This document shows, in pieces, positions 34,637-45,119 of a DNA stretch of 64,000 nucleotides. The notes below the pieces were generated by a model, which worked only from the letters and a program-made list of their open reading frames with translations, was not told the DNA's origin and made no database searches. This DNA comes from Cepaea nemoralis (lineage: Eukaryota > Mollusca > Gastropoda > Stylommatophora > Helicidae). The position numbers and the translations under genes were made by a program. The stretch is taken from positions 1 through 64,000 of the forward strand of contig JACEFZ010001416.1 in assembly GCA_014155875.1 (NCBI GenBank), in the 5' to 3' direction. The number at the start of each line of letters is the position of its first letter. Positions within the stretch are counted from its first letter, which is position 1.

Positions 34637-35825
34637 CCACTCATCAAACCATAAGACCAGAACAGATGGTCCTCTTCCCACCTGCCTATAAGCGCATGGG
34701 GTTTAATGGACGCTGTTATATAACTCACCAATTGCTGCTAGCATAAGAAGTGTCCTGATTGGGGAGTAACTTCTGCAACATGGCAATCATTCTGAACATT
34801 GTTGGCAAATTCCTGAATATAAATATTCGCCCAGGCACCAACAACAATGATGCAATGCGGACTGAAGGCACGTCCTGCAAGACATATATGTATGTATGTA
34901 TGTATATATTCATGAGATTATAGTCATCAACCATGGCATTTCCCTTACATATTCATGAAAGGATTACATGTCCATGAGACATATTGCGTAGTTACCAAGA
35001 AGTAAACAAGATGAAGTACCGTAAAGGCACGACAGATCAAGTTACAGGTTAGTAGAAGTATTTCTCCAACATGAACTCAGGTCCATAAGATGCGTTAATG
35101 TTACTATTCTTAGGCATAGAGAAAATGTTCATGAAATGCACCTAGAGCCAATACTCCACAGCTCATAGAACATTTTGCAGATTCATATGCATTGATAGTG
35201 AAATCACAACGCATATAATAAGTTACACATAAGAATTGAAACTGTAGGCATAGGAAAATTCGGCAGTGAGACAAACATGTCCGCTCAGTAGAAAGTAATA
35301 ACTCAGGCCATCTTCTAACATGAATTGTTGATCTAACAGTTTTCACAATTCCTATTTAATGACATGGTACCTTTAATCACATGTATCTTATCAAAAGACA
35401 TGGTTACACATTCATAATGAGTTTACAAACGTACCTCGGCCCCAGAGAGGGAATTGTGTAGGCTAAATTGCCCTCCCAAACGGGAGGCGACTGGCCTTAG
35501 AACGTTCTAGATGACAAGTGTCTACTAACGCCTTGCAAAAATTAAGCGGCAATGTTTTTTTCCGGGTGCTCGACCAATCATTGGGCTCGCATTTAACCAA
35601 CGGCTGTATTAAATTATTTTGCCATCCTGACTAAGTCAAGCGCATTTCCCCTCAAGGCGTGGTAACAAAGGAGTCAATTCTAGGAAATTGTAAGGACGTA
35701 AGATATTTACATCATAACCACCCCACCTCCCACCAAACCACAGTGGCGTTACATAAGGCCAGAAAATGTCAGTTTCCGAGACACGACGCTGTCTATGAGC
35801 TAGTTTTTCCCCCAGTTATCATATC
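34637..35825. other. No gene seen
   Basis: AT-rich. A (TATG)n run lies at 34889-34905. Short frames only. Confidence 0.4.
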
Positions 35826-35833
35826 TGATAGAA

Positions 35834-36243
35834 CATTGGTTCTCAACCTGTGGGGAATTCCACCTCCCCCTACCAGAGAGGGAGGGGGGATTTTAGGGTT
35901 TCCTTGGGGAGGGGAAGGGGGTGGGGGTAATTAAGATTATTTCAAGATCACGTTAATACAAGAACCGATTACTTGATTTTGTTTTTCCATCCATACTTTA
36001 CGGTGTTTTACTTCTCGCCCTTCTGAAATTCGTTTTATAACGTTAGTAGACCCGCAAATTACGTTTTATGGAGACGTCTAGACTTGTTCTGCCATGTGTT
36101 ATTAAATTTAGCTTCCATTTTTATTTATACTGTATAGGGGCGGGGGTGAATTTATAGGGAGGAAATGCGAAAATGGGGGAGGGGGAGACATTCTGAACAT
36201 ATATTGAAGGGGTGCATGGGCCAAAAAAGGTTGAGAACCACTG
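35834..36243. mobile_element. 410-bp hAT-type miniature transposon (MITE)
   Basis: The ends are inverted repeats: CATTGGTTCTCAACCT at the left and AGGTTGAGAACCACTG at the right, one mismatch in sixteen. The perfect 8-bp duplication TGATAGAA lies at 35826-35833 and 36244-36251. An 8-bp target duplication and CA(G)TGGTTCTCAACC termini are typical of the hAT superfamily. The inside is G-rich with no transposase frame, so it is a non-autonomous copy. Confidence 0.93.
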
Positions 36244-36251
36244 TGATAGAA

Positions 36252-36848
36252 AGTTATTATTGTTCTCCTTCTTGATCCTACCGTATTATTAGAATATTTA
36301 TTTAACATTTAAGTGTTATCACCAATCTTTTCAATTTTATTGATTGCAAAGTGGTCTATGGCTCATATCTTGATGTTCCCAAAGGAAAGATGCATGTTCA
36401 CAAAATATGAATGTGTCTTAGGCTGATAATCCTTTTTTAACCTCTGCATTGCTGTTGGCGGTGTACGCTTGGCTTCTTGGGAACAATATCCGCTGTTGTT
36501 AATTATTTCGCAAGATATTCAAAGTTTGTAACATTTTCAATTTCCACGTCGTTGATTACAATTTGTGTTTCAATTATAATTATGCGTGTTGTCCGTGGAC
36601 AGTATTATTTTTATTTTTCTATTTTTTAAATCAGAAAAAAAAAATAAAAGGTTGTAATTTTCACTGTGTCTTTTGACAAACAGAATAGCTTTTGTAATAA
36701 CTTTGCACTAATTAAGCAGGACACCGTGTCACTTGCGTATCTGATCTGAAACTGGTTTTCCATCATCAAAATGTGGATCAAAATCGCCCCTGGTCTCATC
36801 ATTGTTGATTTTTATCATTACATTTTCTGGATAGATTTTAAACAGTTA
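36252..36848. other. No gene seen
   Basis: AT-rich with A-runs near 36635. A segment resembling degraded LINE tail may lie at 36340-36780, but I cannot support it. Confidence 0.35.
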
Positions 36849-37080
36849 CTCCGTGGCGAAGGGTTTACGGACGCGATTCGTTATCTTGCATACCTCTTTC
36901 GAAACACAGCTGCGGGCGATTTGGCAACAGACAGCTTTGCGTTGGTTTCCATACAATGGTATGTAAGCTGGTTGTTCAGAAAGCTTTGGCAAACTACTGA
37001 ACGTAAACTTGCCAAGGAATCACAAACAGCCAAAAAATGTTGGGATTGACTGTGACATCCTGTAAAGCATATGGGGACAG
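36849..37080 (+). mobile_element. tRNA-derived SINE (250-bp family)
   Basis: The head is CTCCGTGGCGAAGGGTTTACG, with CTTTCGAAACACAGCTGCGGG as the B-box region. The body has TTTGGCAAACTACTGAACG, AATCACAAACAGCC and GACATCCTGTAAAGCATATG. Confidence 0.88.
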
Positions 37081-37320
37081 AATACAATCCCCTCTACCCC
37101 CCCCCCTACCCCCCCCCCCCCCCCCCCCCCGCTATGTAACTGAAGCCATTGTAAAGTTTCACCTGCTGATCTGAAAAGCGCCAAAAATGCTGGGATTGTC
37201 AGAGACGTCCTGTAAAGGATATGGGGAAATTTTAAAACAGCCCTCTAACCCTCCTTTGCCTAAGAAACAATTGTAAATCTTCACCGGCTGATCTGACAAG
37301 CCCACTAACCACTTAGCCCC
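37081..37320 (+). repeat. Poly-C run and partly duplicated SINE tail
   Basis: Near-pure C runs at 37099-37131. The segment at 37175-37310 repeats the SINE tail and the following ATTGTAAA..TTCACC.GCTGATCTGA block, about 150 bp apart, so the tail and its flank were tandemly duplicated. Confidence 0.7.
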
Positions 37321-37544
37321 AGCGCCCTGAAAATAATTCTTTTTTAAATGCACACGCAAGTGTAATTCTGATGTGCACACGATTGCATTCCCACTGGGGC
37401 TATGAAGTTTGTGTATTGTTCTGAGATTCTCCTTGTGTGATCTAAGAGAGGAGACTGAATCACTCACGGAAATAACCATGTTATAAAAGACACGAATTCT
37501 GTACCGCATTGATATGGTGCATATAATGCAGTTAGTACTTGTCT

Positions 37545-38195
37545 TACTCTTCTAAATATTTTCGCTGTATAGGGAAACAAGATTTGAAGACATTACTCAT
37601 CCCTGTCGCACACCTCTCTTAATAGACTGATATTGACTCTTACTCTTCTAAATATTTTCGCTGTATAGGGAAACAAGATTTGAAGACATTACTCATCCCT
37701 GTCGCACACCTCTCTTAATAGACTGATATTGACTTACTTGATTATCAATCTTTATGGCAGCTTGTTGTTTTCAGTATATGTTTGTTTTTTTGGTTTAGAA
37801 GTTTAAGGTCTTTCCCATAAATGTTTAGATCTGCAAGCATCTTCATCATGCTGACATGTCTCACTTAATCGAAAGTCTTTGTGTAGTCAATAAAACATAG
37901 ATGTAGGTCTTTATTTACTTCTATGGAACATTCAATTAATGTTCTCAGCATATACACATCATTTACTGCATCCTTGCCTTCTACGAACCCACATTGTTCT
38001 TCTCCTATGTCGGGTTGTATTTTCTTCCTAACTCTTTACATGATAATTCTTAGCAAAATCTTCGTGTTGTGCCTCATTATACTAATTGTTCGATGTTGAT
38101 CGCATTCTAAGGCTCCTGATTTCTTCAGGATTGCAATAAATATAGAATTACATAATTCAGGAGGTAAATCTCCAGTATCATATATTGTGTTCTGG
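37545..38195 (-). mobile_element. LINE reverse transcriptase fragment, 3' side of the LTR insertion
   Basis: The minus strand, read from 38200 downward, gives RT blocks: DTGDLPPELCNSIFIAILKK, a degraded HRTISIMRHNTKILLRII, GEEQCGFVEGKDAVNDVYML and HLCFIDYTKTFD (motif A). Stops interrupt it. A perfect 96-bp (32-codon) tandem duplication covers 37545-37640 and 37641-37736. The upstream half of this LINE resumes at 43511, on the far side of the LTR retrotransposon. Confidence 0.92.
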
Positions 38196-38200
38196 TCTGG

Positions 38201-38799
38201 TGTCAGAGTCCTAACTATTAGCTCCGTCTAGCTCACTGGACTTGGACAGGCAAATTACAACATCTACGACACATATACTAATAACACATGAATGCAATCG
38301 GAAACTGGCAGGAGCTATCTCCTGAACAATCATTTATTACAATATATTACAGGCTGACAACATGGTCGCACTTCACGCTCAAACAATCGTTCACCACCAA
38401 GCAGCCACGCGCTAGCTCACAATGGCGATCTTTACACTGTCGCCCGTATGATCATTCACAATCACAACTTCACATCATCCCGCACATATCACAGTTCGTA
38501 CATTCCTCGAATATCAATACACAACGTTCATCTCCATCTATCCGTCACAAACACTATCTTTCTATCGTTCTATCGCTCTCTAGATCTCCACACGTCCGTC
38601 TCTATTCGCTGCCTCACACACACTGCCTCTCTCCTCGTTGACCTTCCCACATCACGTGGCTCTGTTCACGGGCTTCTTGCCTGACCGTCCGCTAGCCAAG
38701 CCGTGATGTCTCCTACTGCCCTTGACCTCAGCTATACTTACACTGACTCTCGCTTACATACCGGCACTTACATTATTCCTTACATATAAGATCCTGACA
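38201..38799 (-). repeat. 3' LTR of the retrotransposon
   Basis: 599 bp, same TGTCAG...CTGACA ends. Differences from the 5' LTR include CGACACAT/CGTCACAT, CCAAGCAGC/CCAGCAGC and CCGTATG/CCGCATG. Confidence 0.95.
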
Positions 38800-38808
38800 C
38801 TCTCCCCC
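38800..38808 (-). other. Polypurine tract
   Basis: The minus strand reads CGGGGGGAG directly before the 3' LTR start TGTCAG. This is the expected primer site for plus-strand synthesis. Confidence 0.88.
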
Positions 38809-40635
38809 CGCACAAACAATGTGGCACTTTCTCTTGGAAATGTGACACATTCTGTTGTTGTTACTCTTGGTACATCTTTCTAACCTTGTCAGGGGATTAT
38901 ATGATCATAAGTATACGCTTGTGTCCCTTTTTGCTCTGATCTTTTCCGAGATTAACTTCAAATATTGTTCTCTCTTTTTCAGTATTGAGGTTTCTCTCAA
39001 GGTTTTGTCGTGGTCTGACAAATGTTCTGGTTGGGTCTACTTGTCATACCTCGTTATATTATTCACTCCCCACTCCGTGACATTACCTTCTGTTCATTTT
39101 TCTCAATCGATTGTCTGTGCATTATCATCTCATAGTTATTGTGGCTATGCTGGTTTAAGGATTCTCCATTGGTTTACGCCTCGAATAAGGCTACAACTTC
39201 CTCTTACAGCATTCTTAAATTTTCTCTCTATTCAGACGTGGTTCCCCTCGTCTCTATTTAATGCACACTACTCGATTCTTTATGAGCACGCTATGTCAAT
39301 GTTGTGGTCATGGTTCGAATATACTTCATGTATGTCATAGTCCCCCTTACCTCATCTTATGTCGGACCGTGAGTTGTTTCCCTTTTTGGGTACACCTCGT
39401 TTACTGTTATGGAGAGTTTCTTATTAATCTCTTTGGTTGACATCACCCTGTTGGTATGTTCCGTCTTGTTACCATATTATGATGTTAATTCTGTATCACT
39501 ATTGCTAAGCGTCATTCGTCGGGCTATCCAGCATACGCGAAGGCAAGTTTGGTAACATTCGCGCATTGGGATTGCCAGGCGTTGATTCTCAGCATTACAA
39601 CTTATTCTATTCGCCACTATACTTACGCTCATATGTACATATCACATTATAACAATACAACCTAATATAATAATAAAATTAGACATTGGATGTCATACAG
39701 TTAATACATATACAATAAAATGTTCATCGTCGCTGCCTTTATGCACATATAGGATACTGTTCTTGTCCTGTGAAAGTTATGCACACGTAATTAAATCACT
39801 CGTGTTCAATGTTCACTGCGGTGCTGGAATGTTTGGCATTTCTTCTTTCTGAACCGATTATTGACGTCTTCTGTATATCATGATATTGTCTTTCCTTCTG
39901 TATAGTGATTAACACTTTTCACCAAGTTTGGACAATTTGTAAGTCCGTTCTGTAAAATTGCTGGAATTCACACGTATAAAACACGAATTAATTAAGTTCA
40001 GTGGCCTTAATTTTGAGTGTGGCCATGGTGCGTCTGTCTGTGACTGTCTTTGCCATAGTTTGTATGTTGGCATCTGGTTCATTAAACTGATCACCAGAAA
40101 TGAATGTCTGTACTTGTGAAGCTGTCGTCGTTGTTAGTCGATTTCAAAAGGTGGATTCTGTAGATACTCGTTTGAAACAAAGTCAATATGGGTATATCTT
40201 ACTGTTTGATACCTGAAATCACATGTTGAGTCTTGCTGTTCTGTCGATGACACTTTTGACGTTGAAGGAACTTTTATGTTGGTCTATACAATGGAGTGTG
40301 CTAGTATCATAGCGCTGGAGTCGTACAGCAGACAAGGCAACTCTGGAGTTACTAGATCTACAGATATAAAGTGGGTTACGGTTAAAATTTTCCGAAGGGT
40401 GGGGATTTTCAAATTTCATGTTGAGATCATTTTGAGTGCTATCTCCAAACCTGCACTCGTACATGTGTGTATACATTCAATAGTTCAAATAATAATAATA
40501 CACCATGTATAGTTTTGAAATGTAATCGTGCATGTTTGTATGCTTTTCTGCAATTTGTGTATATTTTCCAAAATATGTAGGGTAATTTGTTGCTGATTTT
40601 TGTCAGTAATTCCACCGACTTATGATTTACATTGT
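38809..40635 (-). other. Pol-less 3' interior of the retrotransposon
   Basis: No RT (YxDD) or integrase zinc-finger pattern is visible. Short coding-looking stretches remain on the minus strand. One 67-codon frame at 40439-40642 (MLNNVNHKSVELLTKISNKL) extends upstream, through HDKPANFVTYIITVEPEFVV, in a frame shifted from gag. Others are at 40219-40476 and 39909-40094. They may be remnants of the region after integrase or an unrelated captured segment. Confidence 0.5.
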
Positions 40636-42546
40636 TCAGCATAAGTATGTGTCTGAGTTGTTTGACATAGAGTTTATCAGTGGTAACAACAAACTCTGGT
40701 TCAACAGTAATGATATAAGTAACAAAGTTTGCTGGTTTGTCATGAGTACTATCATCTGTGTTGCGTCATGATGATGTGTGAATAAAACTGTTAGTGAAGT
40801 CAGTTGTTTTGTATTTAAAATGAGTAGTGCGAGTATAACCATCCACTGTGTGCACTTGGGCCTGTGTGTAGTTAACAGGGAGTACATGAAGTATAGTATG
40901 TACCATGATGATTTGTGATCTTTCCTTGCCCTTGTGAAATGCTTGTTTTCTGCACCTTTTTTCTTGTGATGATACACACCAGTTTCTGTTTTTTCTTGTT
41001 GTGAGATGGTAATCGAGTTGGTATGGTGTGGTACTTTGGTCTGTTCATCATGTTGTTGTATGATGAGTGGTGTAGTTAAGGCAGTGCTTGTTGTGGTGTT
41101 AACTTTTTTCCCTGTGTGAGTTTTGGACTCTGTGTAGTCTGTCACATTTAATACATTTCCAATTAATAAATCACAGCATGGATTGTCTAATAAAGCACAA
41201 GTTACTCTGCCTGATAGGAAAGGTGATTTTATATTGGCCCATGCCATAGGATATTTCTCTACTGTCCCTGAAACAGTTCTGCAATAGATGTACTCATCTA
41301 GGTAGTCTTTAGGATCAGCTAGGGTCTTCCGAAGACCGATAAGACAGGACCCTGTGTCGCGTACACATGTGCATACTGTGTCATTGATGTATCCTTCATG
41401 GAACGTTAGTTTTCCTAACGACAGTCTTGAGGTATTGTTCATTTCTTCACTTTCTTGTTGAGTATTACCCTCTTTTAATAAGGAATGAGGTAGAGTGATG
41501 TTAACAACATTATTGAAATATGGTACAAAGTCTGATGGGTAAAACTCAGCTTGTTCTGAATTTGCAGTGTTTGGTCTTGTTTTCGTCTCAGTGATGTTTC
41601 CTTTTTCTAAGTTCTTTGCTGAAATGTCTGTTGTAATGTTTATGGCTGCATTTGCTTTTGCTTTCTGTATTCTTTTTACACCTTCACATTCAAAACGTCT
41701 ATGGCCATACGCGAGGCAAAAATGACATTTTGTTCTATATTTCCTTTGATTTACCTTCCCCAGTTTTTGTGCTATAATAGTATTTAGGTATTCTTGATAA
41801 GTGGGATTTTTATCGCATATTCCATTTTCTGTATGTGGAGTGCTACAATGTTTGCACAGTACTGGTTTTGTTTTCTGTGGTTTGTTTTGACAATCTGTGG
41901 CTGCAGATGCCGTTGTTTTCACAGTACTTTTCTGTTGAGTGTTCTTAACCAGGTTTATACTTTGGTTGTAATATTCGCGGCATTTTTCTAGTAAGTTTTT
42001 GATAGGTTCTGTTTTGTGTTCTTCTAAATATTTTCCGCATTCGGCTGGTAGTGTTGCTTTTAGTTTTTCTATTAGCAAGAAATTTATTACTCCTTGATTG
42101 TTGTCTGAATGTTTAATTACCAATATTAGTTTTCTGAAAGATTCTTCTAATTCCCTTATATACTGGGTGAATGACTTGTCTGTGGCTGGTTTCAAATTTT
42201 GTATCTCTACTTTTAGAGTCTCGAAAGAGTTTATATAGTGTTTCAATATTCTTGTTTTATAATAGTCATAGTCTGTACTTGAGAACTCTGGTATGATCTC
42301 CGATAATTTTTCACGTTCTATTGGCACTTGCGCTGTGTACCATATACTCCAATAATATTTTGGGATTTTGTAGTCTTGCATTTTCTTTTCAAATTTCTGT
42401 GTCCAATCACGTATTAGGTCATGATTTATATTACATTTTGCTTCGTCTTGTGTCCGTGTACCCATGAAAAAATCTTGTAACCCTCTGTAATGTTTTGTGC
42501 CCCAGAAGTCTGATAGATCTTGGAGGTGTTCATCATCTGAACTCAT
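40636..42546 (-). CDS. gag-PR: Gag-protease polyprotein of the LTR retrotransposon
   Basis: 636 codons, uninterrupted, starting at an ATG about 370 nt after the 5' LTR. Residues 1-220 are a helical, charged capsid-like region (for example YWSIWYTAQVP and NFLLIEKLKATLP). Next come two zinc-knuckle-like motifs: C231-x2-C234-x3-H238-x5-C244, atypical, and a canonical C274-x2-C277-x4-H282-x4-C287. Residues 385-470 are a retropepsin-type aspartic protease with D397-T398-G399 and the later CDLLIGN (458-464). After about 560 the frame becomes hydrophobic and Leu/Thr-rich and no longer resembles a polyprotein, so the original junction to reverse transcriptase was probably lost by deletion. Gag packages element RNA into particles and the protease would process it. 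An intact frame in a pol-less element suggests cis-supply of Gag with borrowed polymerase. Confidence 0.92.
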   Translation of the reverse strand: MSSDDEHLQDLSDFWGTKHYRGLQDFFMGTRTQDEAKCNINHDLIRDWTQKFEKKMQDYKIPKYYWSIWYTAQVPIEREKLSEIIPEFSSTDYDYYKTRILKHYINSFETLKVEIQNLKPATDKSFTQYIRELEESFRKLILVIKHSDNNQGVINFLLIEKLKATLPAECGKYLEEHKTEPIKNLLEKCREYYNQSINLVKNTQQKSTVKTTASAATDCQNKPQKTKPVLCKHCSTPHTENGICDKNPTYQEYLNTIIAQKLGKVNQRKYRTKCHFCLAYGHRRFECEGVKRIQKAKANAAINITTDISAKNLEKGNITETKTRPNTANSEQAEFYPSDFVPYFNNVVNITLPHSLLKEGNTQQESEEMNNTSRLSLGKLTFHEGYINDTVCTCVRDTGSCLIGLRKTLADPKDYLDEYIYCRTVSGTVEKYPMAWANIKSPFLSGRVTCALLDNPCCDLLIGNVLNVTDYTESKTHTGKKVNTTTSTALTTPLIIQQHDEQTKVPHHTNSITISQQEKTETGVYHHKKKGAENKHFTRARKDHKSSWYILYFMYSLLTTHRPKCTQWMVILALLILNTKQLTSLTVLFTHHHDATQMIVLMTNQQTLLLISLLLNQSLLLPLINSMSNNSDTYLC

Positions 42547-42892
42547 TTTCTGTTAATTAATATTCAAATCTACTAATGATGGTATTTATACAAGCAAATC
42601 AAAGAATGCAGATTTGGGTACTTAGCAATCAAAATTAATCAACTTATCTTTCTCTGCTGACTACTCGAACGCTTGATGTACAGGAACGTGATTCTCGTGC
42701 TAGTTCCCGTCGACCTGTTCTGGTTACGTCGGTCGCTTTGTAGAATTGAAACCTGCTGTGGAAAGAAATGATGTTATTTTCGTTCTGACTTTGTTAACAA
42801 ATCTCCGATTTATACAAAATTATGAATTGATCTTCTTCTTTTCAAAAGTAGCGTTCTTTTATGCACTTTACATGGGAATGTGGTTCATGTGT
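42547..42892 (-). other. Leader between primer site and gag
   Basis: About 350 bp, AT-rich, no frame. By position it should hold the packaging signal, but none can be identified. Confidence 0.5.
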
Positions 42893-42905
42893 ACTTCTGA
42901 CACCA
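42893..42905 (-). other. Primer-binding site, tRNA-Leu type
   Basis: On the minus strand TGGTGTCAGAAGT begins 7 nt inside the 5' LTR. It is complementary to the 3' end ACTTCTGACACCA, which I know as a common tRNA-Leu acceptor end. The assignment rests on 13 nt and on memory of that tRNA end. Confidence 0.8.
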
Positions 42906-42912
42906 TTATACC

Positions 42913-43510
42913 TGTCAGAGTCCTAACTATTAGCTCCGTCTAGCTCACTGGACTTGGACAGGCAAATTACAACATCTACGTCACATATACTAATAACACA
43001 TGAATGCAATCGGAAACTGGCAGGAGCTATCTCCTGAACAATCATTTATTACAATATATTACAGGCTGACAACATGGTCGCACTTCACGCTCAAACAATC
43101 GTTCACCACCAGCAGCCACGCGCTAGCTCACAATGGCGATCTTTACACTGTCGCCCGCATGATCATTCACAATCACAACTTCACATCATCCCGCACATAT
43201 CACAGTTCGTACATTCCTCGAATATCAATACACAACGTTCATCTCCATCTATCCGCCACAAACACTATCTTTCTATCGTTCTATCGCTCTCTAGATCTCC
43301 ACACGTCCGTCTCTATTCGCTGCCTCACACACACTGCCTCTCTCCTCGTTGACCTTCCCACATCACGTGGCTCTGTTCACGGGCTTCTTGCCTGACCGTC
43401 CGCTAGCCAAGCCGTGATGTCTCCTACTGCCCTTGACCTCAGCTATACTTACACTGACTCTCGCTTACATACCGGCACTTACATTATTCCTTACATATAA
43501 GTCCCTGACA
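42913..43510 (-). repeat. 5' LTR of the retrotransposon
   Basis: 598 bp. The ends are TGTCAG...CTGACA, an inverted terminal pair. It differs from the other LTR by about five substitutions and one indel. It should carry the promoter; an ATATAAG-type element lies close to its upstream edge on the plus strand, but I cannot fix the start site. Confidence 0.95.
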
Positions 43511-43835
43511 TCTGGTGACCTGGTCTATTCCATATTCTTCTAAGGCATTGATCATTTCTGTTGTGATGTTATCAGTACCCGGGGTCTTTCCAGTTTTCAT
43601 ATGGTTAAGAGCATTCTGAACTTCCATCTTCAAAATTGATGGTCCTTCATTATTATCCCGAATATCATACTGTTCTTCTCTGTTATCATCATAAAAGTCT
43701 TTCACATAATATGACCACGCATGCAAAATCTGTCTTTTTCTATTATGATTTTGCCATCTTTTGTTTTTAGACAACCTTTTGATGTGTGTGTTCTTTTATT
43801 TGTGATGTCATTAATTCTTGTGTGCATTAATTTGG
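43511..43835 (-). mobile_element. LINE fragment, 5' side of the LTR insertion
   Basis: The minus strand encodes the connector and start of the RT domain: KRQILHAWSYYVKDFYDDN, SILKMEVQNALNHMKTGKTP and GTDNITTEMINALEEYG. With the LTR element and one TCTGG copy removed, the frame runs straight on into DTGDLPPEL at 38190. This shows the LTR element jumped into an existing LINE. Confidence 0.92.
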
Positions 43836-43844
43836 TTTTCCGGC

Positions 43845-44160
43845 AAAGAATACCATGGACAGACATAAATACTAATGACCATGTTGTACAAGAAATAGAT
43901 GAAAACTGTAATCTGATTAGAGAAATTAGACGTAACAGTCACAATTTTTGGACACGTTATAAGAAGAAATAAATTAGATAACTTGGTGACAACTGGCAAG
44001 ATTGAGGGGAAACAAACAAGAAGAAGGCAAAGAAGTATATACATGGATGGGTTGGCCACGTGACATGGTCGAAACAAAAACACAGAGCTGATCCACGACT
44101 CTAGTGATCGTGTGAGGTAGTGAAACATGATGGCTCATGCTCATCGGCACGACACATTAT
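43845..44160 (+). mobile_element. LINE 3' fragment, plus orientation
   Basis: RIPWTDINTNDHVVQEIDEN and CNLIREIRRN are followed after frame breaks by DNLVTTGKIEGKQ. It ends near GATGGCTCATGCTCATCGGCA. It lies tail-to-tail with the next fragment. Confidence 0.85.
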
Positions 44161-44239
44161 GATGGTGTCTTGTCCTCCTGTTCTGTTAATCTGTAAGTAG
44201 AAAAAAAGAAACCTTGCGACTTTGGCTTCTGGGATAGTT

Positions 44240-44241
<2 letters not shown>

Positions 44242-44300
<59 letters not shown>

Positions 44301-44440
44301 GTGCCGTGTCGATAAATGTGGGTGGTCATGTTTCACCATCTCACGCGAAACCACAGTCGTTGCGAGGCTCCGTGTTTTTATCTCGACCATATCACGTGAC
44401 CAAGCCATCCAGGTAGTTACGTCTCTGCCGTTCCCTTGTT
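44242..44440 (-). mobile_element. LINE 3' end with (ATC)n tail
   Basis: (ATC)n at 44242-44300 is contiguous with GTGCCGTGTCGATAAATGTGG, the family's terminal region, which continues to GACCAAGCCATCCAGGTAG. Only the last 140 bp of the LINE remain. Confidence 0.88.
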
Positions 44441-44509
44441 CTCTATCCCTCAATGAAACGCAGGCACATAATCCGCCGACATACCGAGTCCAGGGGTTCA
44501 AAATCTGCC

Positions 44510-44690
44510 TAGGCGACTTTGAAACTGATCGCTTTGTGTTGATTTCGATGGTATGAGGCGTTGGGAAAGCAATGAGAGACTACTGAACTAACATTGTCTA
44601 GTCAATCACAAACAGCCAACAAACGTAGGGGTTAACTGCAACGTCCTGTGAAGGATATGCAACTAACTTTAAATAAAAGTAATAAAGGAT
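44510..44690 (+). mobile_element. tRNA-derived SINE (250-bp family), head lost
   Basis: GATCGCTTTGTGTTGATTTCG, CAATCACAAACAGCC and CGTCCTGTGAAGGATATGC, then an A-rich end. The tRNA head is replaced by unrelated sequence. Confidence 0.82.
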
Positions 44691-44965
44691 CCTCTTCCAG
44701 GCGTCTAGGCGTATTGAATTTATGGTGAAAGCTGATATCGGCACTCGATGCGTGTTGTCAGTGTCACGCGATGGGTTTTTGTCATTGTCACGCGATGGGC
44801 TGTTGTCAGTGTCACGTCGGTCGCCTTTACTTCCAAACTCATTTGAGGATGGGTGGACCAGACAGACCAGGCCAACATGAAATTTAAACATCTAGGAGAA
44901 TTCAAACATTTGACCACTTGTCTGGCAGGCAAGCGTGCTACCCACTGCGCCACCGCGATTTCATT
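44691..44965 (-). mobile_element. tRNA-like SINE head (minus) and flanking body
   Basis: On the minus strand GCGGTGGCGCAGTGGGTAGC forms a good A-box region and AATGTTTGAATTCTCC a degraded B box. A 30-bp GTGTCACGCGATGGG repeat occurs at 44761-44815. Confidence 0.7.
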
Positions 44966-45119
44966 TTTAGACATTTTTATTTTATTTTTTTTTTTTTAGG
45001 TGTTAACTATAAGTATTAACTATAGGTAACACACAAAAGCTGAAGTTCATGCCTAAAATATAAACTTAAAAAGTAATAATTCATATAAAAAATTGTTTTC
45101 CAGAAATCCGAAGGGTTGT

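Larger units (their letters stand above)
38201..43510 (-). mobile_element. Complete Ty3-like LTR retrotransposon without recognisable pol (5.31 kb)
   Basis: Two direct repeats of 599 and 598 bp flank a 4.1-kb interior. The 5-bp duplication TCTGG borders the element at 38196-38200 and 43511-43515. Going in on the minus strand it has a 5' LTR, a tRNA-Leu-type primer site, a gag-protease frame, about 1.8 kb without a long frame, a polypurine tract and a 3' LTR. Reverse transcriptase, RNase H and integrase are not recognisable. Near-identical LTRs mean a young insertion, so it was probably copied by enzymes from a related complete element. The Gag/protease style and 5-bp duplication fit Ty3/Gypsy, but Bel-Pao cannot be excluded without the RT. 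Confidence 0.95.

Noticed and set aside
38855..39340. 161-codon hydrophobic plus-strand frame inside the LTR element
   Set aside because: It is on the antisense strand of the element, without homology or start context; likely chance.
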